Source: Gonocerus acuteangulatus
Lineage: Eukaryota; Arthropoda; Insecta; Hemiptera; Coreidae
Assembly: GCA_946811695.1 (NCBI GenBank)
Contig: OX328123.1
Span: 152,105,840 to 152,169,839 of the forward strand
Reading direction: 5' to 3'
Length of the DNA stretch: 64,000 bases
Shown here in pieces: positions 1 to 10,440 of the stretch (the first letter of the stretch is position 1; each line of letters opens with the position of its first letter). Under the pieces are notes generated by a model. That model did not search any database. It saw nothing but the letters and a program-made list of their open reading frames with translations, and was not told the origin of the DNA. A program made the position numbers and the translations under genes.

Positions 1-371
1 ACAGGTACACTATCAAACATAGACGTGTCCTTATGCACCCCGTCATTATACACTCGCTTCACATGGGATGTGGATCGAGATCCTCACGGTAGTGATCACT
101 TCTCAAGCCACATTAAACACTCAACACCTCCTCCCAGGACTCATACAAGGACATTATAACAGACAAACTTAAAAAAAAAAAAAACTCAAGTAAACACTAT
201 ACAAGAACTAAACAATTTAATTATTTCAGTAGCTGACCTCACCATTCCACAAACAACAGAAAACTATAAAAAACTACCCGTTTCTATGATGAATGTGAAG
301 GATACAAGGAAAGCACTCCATTAGTCAATAGAACTCCATTCTATAGAACTCTTTTCTGGAATGAGAGTATA

Positions 372-1715
372 GTGGTACCTATCTTAAAACCAGGTAAAGA
401 CGGAGACTTACCCACTAGCTACCGTCCAATTTCATTGACAAACTCTGGTTGCAAACTACTCGAAAAGATAGTAAATAAAATACTGTTATGGTTTTTAGAA
501 GCAAATAAATTACTGTCACCCTACCAGTGTGGATTTAGAAAACAACATTCCACAATGCACCATGTAGCCAAAGTAGAAAGCGATATATTAAACGCTTTCC
601 TAAACAAAGAATCTTTGTTAGCCGTCTCCCTAGATCTAGAGAAAGCCTACGACACCGTATGGAGAAGGCTTATCATATCACAGCTGGCAGATTGGGGTGT
701 CCAGGGCAAAATACTGCAGTACCTCAGTAATTATTTGAAGAAATTCAGAGTGAGGGTAGGTACCACTCTTTCAGATGTCTTTGTTCAAGAAAATGGAGTG
801 CCCCAAGGAGGTTTTCTGAGCACAACCTTATTCAATATTGCTATGAATTCTGTCCATCAGTGTATCACCCCAGGAGTAACATTTTGCATGTATGCTGACG
901 ACCTACTTATATACAGTTCATCCAAACGAATTCAAACCGCTGATCAACACATACAAAGTACACTTACAGAATTAGAAAAGTGGAGTGGTAAAACAGGTTT
1001 CAGGTTTTCCAGAGACAAAACAAAATATATTTTTACAAGGAAAAGAAATCTTCCAGCCCCCCACCTTACAATATACCAAGCACACATCCAACATACAGAA
1101 ACACTCAAATTCCTTAGACTAACACTGGACGAAACATTAACGTGGTTGCCCCATTTGAAAGAGCTCCTTGAAATATCCAAAAAATCGTTGAATTTTTTAA
1201 GAGTTCTCAGTAGCACAAAATGTGGAGCTGACAAATTTACGATGCTTACTCTGTACCGGTCTTTTACCAGATCGCTTCTAGATTACGGATGTATAGCTTA
1301 TTCGTCTGCCAGCCCAACCACCTTGAATCTACTTGCCACAATACAGAACACAGCACTAAGAATTGTCAGCGGTGCATTTAGATCTAGCCCAGCAGAAAGC
1401 TTATGTGCCGAAACTGGCGAACCTCCATTGCAGTACAGCCGTCGAATGATATGCAATAAATTCGTACTGAAATGTAAAGCTATAGGAACGCCATGCGTTA
1501 CCGAGTTTTTATATAACCAATACTCCGAAAAATACACAGAAATAAACGTTAAACAAAAGCCTCTCTCATTACGAGTTAATGAAAATCACAGCGACCTAAC
1601 TCTCTTCCAAATACCTGTTCACACAAATAACATTACTGACATACCTCCATGGCGATTGAAAAACCTGAAAACAACGTATTTAAAACGTATTCAATTCCTT
1701 GTTCAGGCAAAATAA
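372..1715 (+). pseudogene. LINE reverse transcriptase domain (partial ORF2)
   Basis: A 447-residue open frame holding a non-LTR reverse transcriptase. Visible motifs: ILKPGKDGDLPTSYRPISL near the start (RT motif 1), SLDLEKAYDTVW at residues 86-97 with the catalytic Asp at 88 (motif A), GVPQGG at 142-147 (normally GVPQGS; the Ser is replaced), and YADD at 174-177 (motif C). A thumb-like region follows to residue 447. The enzyme would copy LINE RNA into DNA at a nicked target. It is not a complete protein: the endonuclease lies upstream in another frame and the RNase H continues in the next frame. The ATG used is only the first in this frame after a deletion, not a real start. Confidence 0.9.
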
Positions 1716-2118
1716 CAACACTCATTATATATTTACTGACGGATCAAAAACAAACTACGGGACTGGTGCTGCCACCATCACAAGAAACGAATCCTATCAC
1801 ATAAGATTACTCGATCACAATACTGTATACACAGCAGAACTACACGCAATCCTTTTAGCACTTAAATACTTTGAAGATACAGACACGGGCGACATAACAT
1901 TATGCACTGACTCATTAAGTTCCTTACACTCAATGACTGACATTTACAGCACACACCCTATTGTCATAGAGATTTTTACACAAATATTCCGACTACAAAT
2001 AAAGAACAGACATATCACTATGTTTTGGTTACCTGGACATGAAGGGATTCCACAGAGCACTACAGTAGACTTACTAGCAAAAACAGCAACTCGAAGACTT
2101 ATACCTGACCTGAACTAA
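1699..2118 (+). pseudogene. LINE RNase H domain
   Basis: The frame shifts relative to the reverse transcriptase and encodes RNase H: FTDGSK (first Asp), AELHAI (Glu), CTDSLSSL (second Asp), and FWLPGHEGI followed by VDLLAK (the terminal His/Asp block). These are the four catalytic positions of the RNase H found in Jockey/I-group LINEs, which removes the RNA template strand. A TAA closes the frame at 2116-2118 and a TAG follows near 2182, so the polyprotein is interrupted before its C-terminal knuckle. Confidence 0.88.
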
Positions 2119-2505
2119 ATGACAGCAACTGACCTATGCAAACTAGCTGAAAATAAGACAGTAAACGACTGGCAGACAGAATAGACTAATTCTCAAAGCA
2201 AACTACGGGAAATCAAAAATACAATAAGACCCTGGTCAAGAGAAAACCTAACAAGACGAGACCAAGTTATTATTACGAGACTTCGCTTAGGACACAGTTT
2301 ACTAACGCACTCCTATCTAATGGAACGACAAGACAGACCTGTATGCGCATGTTGTAACGAGACATTAACAGTTAAACACATACTTACTGACTGCAGGTTA
2401 CGAGACAACCTAACAATTCCTCACGACTTACTTGCCGAAAATAGGCCACATATTAACACTATACTAACTCACTTAAAGATAATTAACCTATATTCAAAAA
2501 TTTAG
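2119..2505 (+). pseudogene. LINE ORF2 C-terminal region with Cys/His knuckle
   Basis: Same frame as the RNase H but past two stop codons. It reads TRLRLGHSLLTHSYLM, then CACCNETLTVKHILTDC, a C-x2-C-x7-H-x4-C knuckle typical of the C-terminus of Jockey/I-type ORF2. Such knuckles are thought to help nucleic-acid binding. The frame ends at 2505 with TAG. A paralogous knuckle lies at 4265-4330. Confidence 0.85.
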
Positions 2506-2569
2506 CCCTATCTCCAATTTACCTCCTAAAGTTAATTTGAACGAAATAGCCTTTAGAAAATTATTTAAA

Positions 2570-3112
2570 TTTTTTTTTTTTTTTTTAACAAAATTTTCAT
2601 TATGTCAAAAAAATGTGGAATCTATTTTTGTTACTTTCAAATACCTTGCGTGAAGAAATTATTCATTTTTATCGGCCAAACTGCGGGAATAAGAAGTAAC
2701 TAAAAGAAGAAATAATTGGAAAAGTTTATCATTTGGGAAAGGTTACTTTGTTTTTTTTTTTATTTTTTTAATAACTGATTGACATATTTTGCTTTTAAAA
2801 GCCAGACTCCTTTGAGGAGTTTCCACTTACCAGGAAGACCAGCCCGAACGGGAAGCGAATTAAGTTAATTAACCTACATTTAAAAATACAGCCCTATCTC
2901 AAATATAACCTTACTTACCTTTTTTACCCCCCCTTTTTTTTTTCTTCTTCTCACACTCTATTTAATATCTATTATATTACCGTTTTGTTATTGTTACAAA
3001 TATACTGACTTGTTATATATACAATGTGCAAAAAGTATTATGTAATATCTGATGTACTGTTAAAGAGCAAATCGCCAAAAGTTGCGAAACTCTTAATAAA
3101 TAAATAAAATAA
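2570..3112 (+). other. LINE 3' untranslated region, low complexity
   Basis: No coding content. Contains poly-T tracts at 2571-2587, 2751-2768 and 2935-2942, and a short palindromic CTCCTTTGAGGAG at 2808-2820. It ends in a run of AATAAATAAATAAAATAA near 3090-3110, as expected of a LINE tail. Immediately downstream starts the 40-bp satellite. Confidence 0.6.
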
Positions 3113-3126
3113 TCAAATATTCCTTT

Positions 3127-3894
3127 AAACTTTTTTCTATTAGGTATTTTAATAACAAGTACATTAAAACTTTTTTCTATTAGGTATTTTAATAACAAGT
3201 ACATTAAAACTTTTTTCTATTAGGTATTTTAATAACAAGTACATTAAAACTTTTTTCTATTAGGTATTGTAATAACAAGTACATTAAAACTTTTTTCTAT
3301 TAGGTATTTTAATAACAAGTGCATTAAAACTTTTTTCTATTAGGTATTGTAATAACAAGTACATTAAAACTTTTTTCTATTAGGTATTTTAATAACAAGT
3401 ACATTAAAACTTTTTTCTATTAGGTATTGTAATAACAAGTACATTAAAACTTTTTTCTATTAGGTATTTTAATAACAAGTACATTAAAACTTTTTTCTAT
3501 TAGGTATTGTAATAACAAGTACATTAGAACTTTTTTCTATTAGGTATTTTATTAACAAGTACATTAAAACTTTTTTCTATTAGGTATTTTAATAACAAGT
3601 ACATTAAAACTTTTTTCTATTAGGTATTTTAATAACAAGTACATTAAAACTTTTTTCTATTAGGTATTTTAATAACAAGTACATTAAAACTTTTTTCTAT
3701 TAGGTATTTTAATAACAAGTACATTAAAACTTTTTTCTATTAGGTATTTTAATAACAAGTACATTAAAACTTTTTTCTATTAGGTATTTTAATAACAAGT
3801 ACATTAAAACTTTTTTCTATTAGGTATTTTAATAACAAGTACATTAAAACTTTTTTCTATTAGGTATTTTAATAACAAGTACATTAAAACTTTT
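3127..3894. repeat. 40-bp tandem satellite, about 19 copies
   Basis: The unit is exactly 40 bp (starting TAGGTATTTTAATAACAAGT), repeated head-to-tail about 19 times with very few differences. Several units carry a T-to-G change (TATTGT instead of TATTTT), mostly in the first half and often in alternate units, suggesting an 80-bp subrepeat there. No spacers occur, so this is not a CRISPR array. It sits between a LINE tail and another LINE fragment. Confidence 0.95.
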
Positions 3895-3903
3895 ATTTTG
3901 TTG

Positions 3904-4346
3904 ACTTATATTATTTACTGACTCATTAAGCAGTTCAAGCACTTACAGACAGTTACACGACTCATCCACTACTAATACAAATTCTTAATAAGTCACAGAC
4001 ACTGAACAGAAATATTACTATATCTTGGCTATCAGGCTAAAAATGCAGTAAGACATATTACATGTGACCTTAACAAAAAAAATACCTTACAAAAACTATA
4101 AAATCAACGATATTACAACAGTGGTAACAATAAACTTCGATCGAATTAAAATACACTCTACGAATCATCCAGTCACCGAGAAAGCAGACGTGAAGAAATA
4201 GTTCTGGCTCGGCTACGAATTGGACATAATCTACTAACACATGAATGCTTAATGACAAGACGTAACAGACCAATATGTGACATATGTAATTGCGAACTTA
4301 CATTAAAACATTTACTGGTGGACTGCTGCAGAAGAAACGTTATTAA
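3904..4346 (+). pseudogene. Second Jockey/I-type LINE fragment (RNase H and knuckle), first part
   Basis: Readable in shifted frames: FTDSLSS near 3913, ILNKSQTLNRNITISWLSG near 3980-4037 (RNase H C-terminal block), then RLRIGHNLLTHECLM and CDICNCELTLKHLLVDC (C-x2-C-x7-H-x4-C) at 4205-4325. It resembles the 1-2505 element but is a separate, divergent copy with several frameshifts. It is cut at 4346 by a TTAA-flanked insertion and resumes at 5247. Confidence 0.82.
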
Positions 4347-5242
4347 CCCTCGGGAGCGCGCGCTCATTTCCTAACACGGGAACGCGCGATGTATCTGAGA
4401 GATACAAGAGGGGTTAATGTCCAGTAAATACGTACTAATCCATTAAAATCCTTTATATTGTTCCAATATAATATTTTTTTTCAATTTTAATTATGCAATA
4501 TCGCATTGGGTGAATTATAAAAGTTTAATTTAACTAAATTATTAAAATATTCTTATAATTACTGTAAGGATAACCAATGAAGTCTTTTTGTATTTAATTT
4601 ATAATTAAGAAACATACAATAAGATAATAAACAATCTCTTTAATAGAATTAAATTATTACATATTTGGAAAACATACTGCTATATAAAAACAGACTGCTT
4701 TATGAAAACATACTGATATATAAAAAATGTTGAAACTGTTATGGTGAGTATACTAAAAATAAGTCAAATCAGTAAAATATACAAAGATTAAAAGAATAAT
4801 AGAACTATATACAAATAATAATTCAAAAGAAGATTTTCTGAAATAAAAAAAAAAAAATCGATAGTATGAAGCTGAAGGAACACGGGGACGCGCGATATCT
4901 GAGAGATACTACTGTAATTGTAATCCTCAAATGGATATTTCAGACATAGTCATGCATTACCTAACATGCAAAGGACCAAATAGAACCTAATAGAGACAAT
5001 TTTTTTTTTTAAATCGTAAATAAGAATTAATTACCTGGGAACGCGCGATGTATCTAAGACGCACAAATAGGGCAAAATCAGGCTTAACCTCATCCGACGA
5101 GCAATAATTAAAAACTGAAGTGACGGTAACAATGAAAAAAGCAGCTAGAAGTGACGGGAGCTGCCTCACTCTATCCTATCATAGCGGATTCCTCTAAGAC
5201 GTTGCGCCTATGTATCTACTGGATACCGCGCGTTCCCGAGGG
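4347..5242. mobile_element. piggyBac-type non-autonomous element, TTAA target duplication
   Basis: An 896-bp insertion flanked by TTAA at 4343-4346 and 5243-5246. Terminal inverted repeats begin CCCTCGGGA(A/G)CGCGCG. Removing the insert and one TTAA rejoins the interrupted LINE frame as RRNVINLPSD, which proves the boundaries. No transposase is inside. The motif GGGAACGCGCGATGTATCT or close variants recurs near both ends and internally (about 4378, 4883, 5038 and inverted near 5225), forming GC-rich subterminal repeats in an AT-rich body. TTAA duplication with terminal CCC is the piggyBac signature. Confidence 0.88.
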
Positions 5243-5246
5243 TTAA

Positions 5247-5330
5247 TCTTCCATCTGACATACAAGAACTCTTAGGCAATGATAGCCAGTATATAAACAC
5301 TGTACTGACATATTAAAGAAACACAGGACT
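5247..5330 (+). pseudogene. Second LINE fragment, resumed after the TTAA insertion
   Basis: Continues in frame with the sequence before 4346: INLPSDIQELLGNDSQYINTVLTY then a stop. It parallels the end of the first LINE (HDLLAENRPHINTILTHL). Downstream homology fades within about 50 bp. Confidence 0.8.
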
Positions 5331-6909
5331 GTAGAGCCTTATTTGATGACTTCACGCGTGTTTTCTTAAAAACATTAAATCACCACGAATATTAAGTGAT
5401 ATTTTCATTTAAACCCCTGTGTCACTACCTTAACACATACATTTAAACATATGCGATTAAACAAGCAGGTTTCCTAGAGAGACTAAATTCAGAAGATGCT
5501 GCACACTGTGTTATCCCCAAAGAAGCGGAACACTGATTAAAGTAAATTAAATTGTAAGCTAAAAAATAACAGTTTAAAAAAGTGTGAACCCAATAAGTCA
5601 TTTTATAATTTTTACTTTTTAAATATAGAAATAAAAGTAAAAGTTTAATAAATACTTTTTTAAAATGAAAGTGAACAATTATTTTTGACCCCTGCTTTTA
5701 ATAGTTATAATATTTTAGATATTTTCTAAAGATTCAATGTTTTATAATGCATCCAATCAGTTCAATAAACTATGTTTTTGATGGTTCATGGTCTTACCAG
5801 GACCTCATTAGGCTATGATTTTCCCAGCTAAATAAATTGTACACGTCCAAACGCGAAAATCCGGCGACTAAAATATAGTTGTGACCACACTATCTTCCCA
5901 AAGATAACTATTATCAATCCATTAGGCCCACTTATAGTCTTTTACGGAATTCATTTTTTTGTTTAAAATTTATTTATTGGATTCGTTTAGTCGAAGCAAA
6001 ATAACTATTCTGCCCAACTCGTAGCTATAGTTGATATAGAACTTCTCTTAACTGACTATAATCATGAAACCTAATTGATATTGGAACATTATCTATTGAC
6101 ATGGTGAATCTCAATCACTGTTTCGAAAACCGATCACACATAGAATATGTTTCTTCACTACTTTTACGAGCATGTCTTTAATTAATTATCATGATTAACC
6201 AATGTACTTTTTTTAATGAGCACATGTTAATGAACATTGCATTATAAAAAAAAAATAATAAAAACAAAACTTTTACGAGTACATTTTTAATTATACGAAA
6301 GGAATAACAGTTAAAAGATGAGTATATATGAGCACTTTATCTAATATTTAACATCTAATTGACAGGAATTTCATATAGCTGGGGCCTCAAAATGTTGCGT
6401 CACGGGTACAGTTTGGAAGAATTCACGCCATCTATCACTCACCGGTAGGTAATTGATTTTGGTGCGCCCTTGAATTCATAATTTGAGAGAACTCTGCAGA
6501 TGAACATGTCACATTGAAGGAATTGAAATATGAACTAGCATATCATACTTTTCACGCAGGACCGCCACATCTCAGATCGCGGGTCTCCAATATTGATAAA
6601 CCCCCTCCCCTTCCCACACAGAAATCATAATACCCTCATAGTTACTCTTAATGATTAAAATAAATTTACATTAAGCTGGAATGTATTGTTTTAGAAAAAA
6701 AAAATGTACTATGTTCTCAAAATCATCATAAAAAAATCTTAGTACAAGTGGCGTGTACATTTTGGGATCTCAAATCTACAAAACTGAAAATTCTATTATA
6801 TTGTCGTTGGAGTTTGGACAATGTTAAATTATTTTCATCTTGAGTTTAGAGCGAATTGAGAATAAAACTCGACAATTGATGCAGCAAAGGTCACTTTCGG
6901 TACTTGTCG
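5331..6909. other. Unclassified AT-rich DNA
   Basis: I see no open frame with recognisable protein motifs, no RNA gene and no clear repeat boundary. Poly-A runs are present near 6247 and 6694. A stretch at 6360-6600 is less AT-rich, but none of its frames is convincing. Confidence 0.5.
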
Positions 6910-6949
6910 TTTTAGCACTTTCCTCCAGCAGAAAATGACCCCCCTTAAA

Positions 6950-6952
<3 letters not shown>

Positions 6953-7002
<50 letters not shown>
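6953..7002. repeat. (TA)n microsatellite
   Basis: About 25 TA repeats inside family A copy 1, at the place where all family A copies carry a TA tract. Confidence 0.97.
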
Positions 7003-7005
<3 letters not shown>

Positions 7006-7067
7006 GAATGCTATATACCAAGTTTCGTGACGAAAAAACAAAAACTCTGGCCGCTATCGTGTTAACA

Positions 7068-7152
<85 letters not shown>

Positions 7153-7213
7153 CTGTTAACACGATAGCGGCCAGAGTTTTTGTTTTTTCGTCACGAAACT
7201 TGGTATATAGCAT
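7003..7213. repeat. Inverted repeat centred on a (TA)n tract
   Basis: Arms 7003-7069 and about 7151-7213 are near-perfect reverse complements (TAACACGATAGCGGCCAGAG within each). They flank a (TA)n/(GT)n core at 7071-7152. The same head-to-head arrangement around a TA tract occurs in copy 3 at 37403-37745. Confidence 0.9.
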
Positions 7214-8337
7214 TCAATTAGCAAACGATTGAACGAGTTCGTTAACCACCAAAGTCGGTCCACCGGAAGGGGGGGTTTACCCCGAACCCAAAACACTAAT
7301 TTGACTATGTCAGCCGTAATATTTGTTATATTTCAACGAAACTTGGTATTCGTAGTGGTAATATAGAGAGAAAAGTGAGATATAAAAATGAACTAAATCG
7401 GTTCATTAGAAGGGGAGGTTTAATCCGGACCCACAATACCAATTCTCCACTACCAGCCGCGATTTTTGGTATATTTCAACGGAACTCGGTATTCGTAGTG
7501 GTAATCCACAGGTAAATAACTGTTGTAAAAATAAACTAAATCGGTTCATTAGGAGGGGGGGTTTACTCCGGACCCACAATACCAATTCGCCACTACCAGC
7601 CGTGATTTTTGGTATATTTAGACGAAACTCGGCATTCGTAGTGGTAATCTACAGGTAAATATGTGTTGTAAAAATAAATTAAATCGGTTCATTAGAAGGG
7701 GGGGTTTAATCCTGAACCAAATTCTTAATATACTCATACCGGTCGTAATTTCTGTTGTATTGTAACGAAACGCGGTATACGTCGTGGGTAACTCATGAGA
7801 AAGAAGTGTTGTAGAAATGAGCTAAATCGGTCAATCGGAAAGCGGGGGTTTAATTTGTAATATATTTCAATAGAAAAGCCCGTCAGACGTAGGTTCACAA
7901 AGCCGCCGCAAGGAGCGCTTTCTACCACTAGAGTGACTGTATCCTGTTCCTGCGTTAAATCAAAATACGATAATATGAGGTTTTTTGTATTTATTACGAA
8001 GTGTAATAGGTACCATGTGTAAACATAACTCTGGAAGCAAATTATTAATTGATCAGTTACTCATTACAAATTTAAAAGAGAACTATTCATGTTTTTATTT
8101 TATTTATGTAGGATATTTTAAGCAAATTGTTCTGGAAAGCAATCTACACTACCCAAATTCTGAGGAAAGTGCTTAGTTATGCAGCTCCTGCGTGACGGAC
8201 TTTTATTTATTACGAATCGTAATGAAATGTACTATTCCGGGAGGACACTTGTTTTGTCGCTTATCTACATTAAAATAATATGAATACCATTCCAACAAAT
8301 ATAGGCTATGTCGGCCTATATTTCTGAAATCCGTTGT

Positions 8338-8622
8338 TGTTTTTTTTAAGCAAGCCACACAAGGGAGATAGTGTGGTCAGTACTATGCTCCGGACGCCTG
8401 ATTTTCCCCTTGGCTGCATCGACTGATAGAGTCATTAGCACCCAGGTGTCCATTATTAAATTAATTAAAGGCTGGGATGGCCTAGGCACGGCCAGGAAGG
8501 CCGAATTCAACCCATGAACGATGATAATAGGAGAAAAAAGCTTTATTGCTTGCTCGGGATTTGAACTCAGGTCCTCCAACTTATTACTCCAGTGCTCTAC
8601 CTCTGAGCTAACCTCGTCTCAA
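8338..8622 (-). mobile_element. tRNA-derived SINE
   Basis: On the minus strand the element starts near 8622 with GAGGTTAGCTCAGAGGTAGAGC (a good A box, TAGCTCAGAGGTAGAGC). About 35 bases later comes GTTCAAATCCC (a good B box), followed by a non-tRNA body of about 220 bp and an A-rich tail (poly-T on plus at 8340-8348). The 3' acceptor strand of a real tRNA is missing, so this is a SINE head rather than a tRNA gene. RNA polymerase III would start at the tRNA-like head. I did not find a convincing target-site duplication. Confidence 0.8.
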
Positions 8623-9317
8623 TACAGTAGTAATATTTGCTGAATATTACTTCTGTATTAAAATATTATTATAAAATACTAGGTGTATGCAATAAATGTA
8701 CAAGTTATTACAAGAATTGAATATATAGTTTTCACATACTTTATATAAGATATTTTCATAACTCAAAATAAGGAAGATGGGAGTTTTATAGAAACATCAG
8801 AAAGCCTAATCTGTATAAGCGGACTGGTGACTCATAATCTGCTGTGGTTTCACTACACTTTTAAACTCTTCATCAGTTCCTTCAGCCGTTTACCGGGACA
8901 GTTCTTGTAGAATTTCGTCGTCGGTAAAAAACTGGCGATAGCGTACCGTAATAACGTGTAAGACAACGGTAAATAGTCAAGAAATAACTCTTTTTATACA
9001 CCTTAAGTCTGAAATAACTTGAGGTCTACATACACGATGAAAAAGTTGTCACGTACACGACAAGACGGTCTCGTATCCGACACTTAAACTCAGATTTCCA
9101 CACATGTACAAAAATTACGAGAAAGAATAAAGGTCAATGCCTTAATTTTCTAGTTTCTTGCCTAGAGGACAACTGATAGAAAGGGTAATTCACGGTTACA
9201 ACCATAAAATGAAACGGAAACTGTCAACACTTACTTGTGGTCGGTGGGTTAAATATATTTTTGGGAATATTATAAAAACTAAATAAATTTACAATTAACC
9301 ATTAAATGACCCTCAGC
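8623..9317. other. Unclassified DNA
   Basis: AT-rich, with no gene or repeat that I can recognise. Confidence 0.5.
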
Positions 9318-9385
9318 TCAAATATATAAAATTAGCGAATAAGGCGGAAGGTCAATAAAACTACGCCACACACTTTTTATTTTTC

Positions 9386-9428
9386 TTCCCTACATGTTTC
9401 GCACCATTTTAGCGCTTCTTCAGGGGAA
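9386..9428 (-). ncRNA. Hammerhead-like motif, left arm
   Basis: On the minus strand: TTCCC, CTGAAGA, a stem GCGCT/GGTGC, GAAA, the self-complementary ACATGT, A, GGGAA. TTCCC pairs with GGGAA (stem I). CTGAAGA fits the CUGANGA core and GAAA is intact. One extra A separates the core from stem II, unlike the canonical fold, so activity is uncertain. Confidence 0.5.
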
Positions 9429-9553
9429 TATACTTAAAACATAAATTCAGCCTCAACTTCAGGGGTGGTACCTTCTACTAGGAGGGTCTCGTCTAGACTG
9501 CTAGTGGAAGGTTCTACTCCTGAAGTTGAGGCTGAATTTATGTTTTAATTACA

Positions 9554-9595
9554 TTCCCCTGAAGAGGCGCCAAAATGTTGCGAAACATGGAGGGA
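9554..9595 (+). ncRNA. Hammerhead-like motif, right arm
   Basis: TTCCC, CTGAAGA (9559-9565), GGCGCC...TTGC, GAAA (9582-9585), CATGG, A, GGGAA. Stem I is kept, but ACATGT has become ACATGG. The right arm has therefore drifted from the left one and is less likely to fold correctly. Confidence 0.42.
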
Positions 9596-9672
9596 AGAGA
9601 AATAAAAAGTTTGAAAGTGTGTGGCGTAGTTTTATTCACCTTCCGCCGTATTCGCTAATTCTATGTATCAAA

Positions 9673-10255
9673 TTTAGGCAAACAACTTGTTTTATTGGTA
9701 GTCGGAATCTCCATGGCAAATTTTCAGGTAATAATTTATTATTTATTAACCTCTCAGTGATCCTATTTTATAATTTATTATTGTTTTAGTAGTTTCTCAG
9801 TGTTGCAATAGCTCTAAGCTGGCAAGATCTATGGACATTTTACAATATTCGATTACTAAGTCGCGGTTTAGGTAAATACCCGGGTATTTATGAAATTGAG
9901 TAATACCCTGGGTATTTACCCTTAAGAATAAATACGCGGGTATTTTACAACACTGCCCACTAGTGGTGGCTTTTCTTTTGAAAAAATGAAATGCATCCGA
10001 AAAAAGCTGTTTTATGTATAGGTGCAGCTTACTCATTTAAGTAAATCGGCCGTACAAACACGCACATTCAACAAATATTTTCGCACAAGAATTTAAGTTA
10101 AACTTTCCAAATATTATTGTATAATTTGCGGATAATGGCCGATCTAAGGGAAGGTATTCGGCAGATGGTGGCAACCTCGAGAGCCAGGCATTCCAATTGG
10201 GTGTGCAACACATACTAGAGAATGCCACACCGATCGCAATGTGGTGGTCATCCTA
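9673..10255. other. Unclassified DNA with a possible hAT-type terminus
   Basis: CAGTGTTGCAA at 9798 and the inverted TTACAACACTG ending near 9957 look like short hAT terminal repeats. The enclosed 160 bp contains palindromic AAATACCCGGGTATTT. The flanking 8-bp sequences do not match, so insertion is not proven. Nothing else is recognisable. Confidence 0.3.
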
Positions 10256-10440
10256 CATTTTAGCGCCTCTTCAGGGGAATATACTTAAAAACATAAACAT
10301 TAAAACATAAATTCAGCCTCAACTTCAGGGGTGGTACCTTCTACTAGGAGGGCCTCGTCTAGACTGGTCATTGACTGAACGAATCGAATATAGTGTCAAA
10401 TAGGCAGCTGATCGATAATCGATGTGTCATATCTCTAAAA
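10256..10440 (-). mobile_element. Single copy of Penelope-like terminal repeat, family 1
   Basis: TTTTAGCGCCTCTTCAGGGG through CAGCCTCAACTTCAGGGGTGG and CTCGTCTAGACTGG matches one arm of the 9318-9672 palindrome. It then runs on into CAGCTGATCGATAATCGATG, which the palindrome lacks. A degenerate second copy with the same continuation is at 12060-12262. The hammerhead block is cut off at its outer side. Confidence 0.65.

Larger units (their letters stand above)
1..3110 (+). mobile_element. Jockey/I-group non-LTR retrotransposon, broken, entering from the left edge
   Basis: From base 1, frame 1 encodes the end of an apurinic-type endonuclease domain (pattern IDVSLCTPSL...FTWDV...DPHGSDHF) up to a stop near 160. 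After a deleted and frameshifted linker come reverse transcriptase (372-1715), RNase H (1699-2118), and a C-terminal Cys/His knuckle (2320-2505). This domain order is that of Jockey/I-type LINEs. The 3' region from 2506 has poly-T runs and ends near 3090-3110 in a (TAAA)-like tail. A roughly 45-bp stretch around the last codons (2482-2528) recurs at 2868-2915, so the 3' region is itself partly duplicated. The 5' end lies outside the window. The copy is dead: at least two frameshifts, two in-frame stops and an internal deletion near 300-360. Confidence 0.9.
6910..8204 (+). mobile_element. Family A repeat, copy 1
   Basis: Head TTTTAGCACTTTCCTCC, then (TA)n, then a core of 4-5 degenerate units of about 141-148 bp, each with a poly-G run (GGTTTACTCCGGACCC) and ACGAAACTCGGTATTCGTAG, then a tail with GAGGAAAGTGCTTAGTTATGCAG and GCTCCTGCGTGACGGAC. 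Homologous copies lie at 12543-13567, 37221-38787, 50958-52146, 61427-63180 (split) and 63720-64000. No transposase is visible, so it is non-autonomous. In this copy the head is truncated soon after TTTCCTCC and the (TA)n region is inverted-duplicated. Confidence 0.82.
9318..9672. mobile_element. Palindromic Penelope-like terminal-repeat dimer, family 1
   Basis: Two arms of roughly 170 bp in head-to-head inversion around TCTAGAC (about 9497), with a few mismatches. Outer ends read GGCGGAAGGTCAATAAAAC and its complement. Each arm carries a hammerhead-like block CTGAAGA...GCGAAACATG. The same terminal sequence appears as single copies at 10256-10440 and 12060-12262, so the inversion is specific to this insertion. 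Assignment to Penelope-like elements rests on the hammerhead-like motif, and on a similar motif lying downstream of a GIY-YIG fragment at 52.6-55.4 kb. It remains inference. Confidence 0.65.

Noticed and set aside
6824..7232. Open frames of repeated Ile-Tyr
   Set aside because: These and similar frames (e.g. 21602-21889, 47960-48218, 49342-49612, 56249-56575) are translations of (TA)n tracts.
8560..8622. tRNA gene on the minus strand
   Set aside because: A and B boxes are good, but no 3' acceptor strand pairs with the 5' end, and the sequence continues into a body with an A-rich tail. It is a SINE head.
9798..9957. hAT MITE with CAGTGTTG ends
   Set aside because: The flanking 8-bp sequences differ and only about 11 bp of the termini match. 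Kept as a weak note only.
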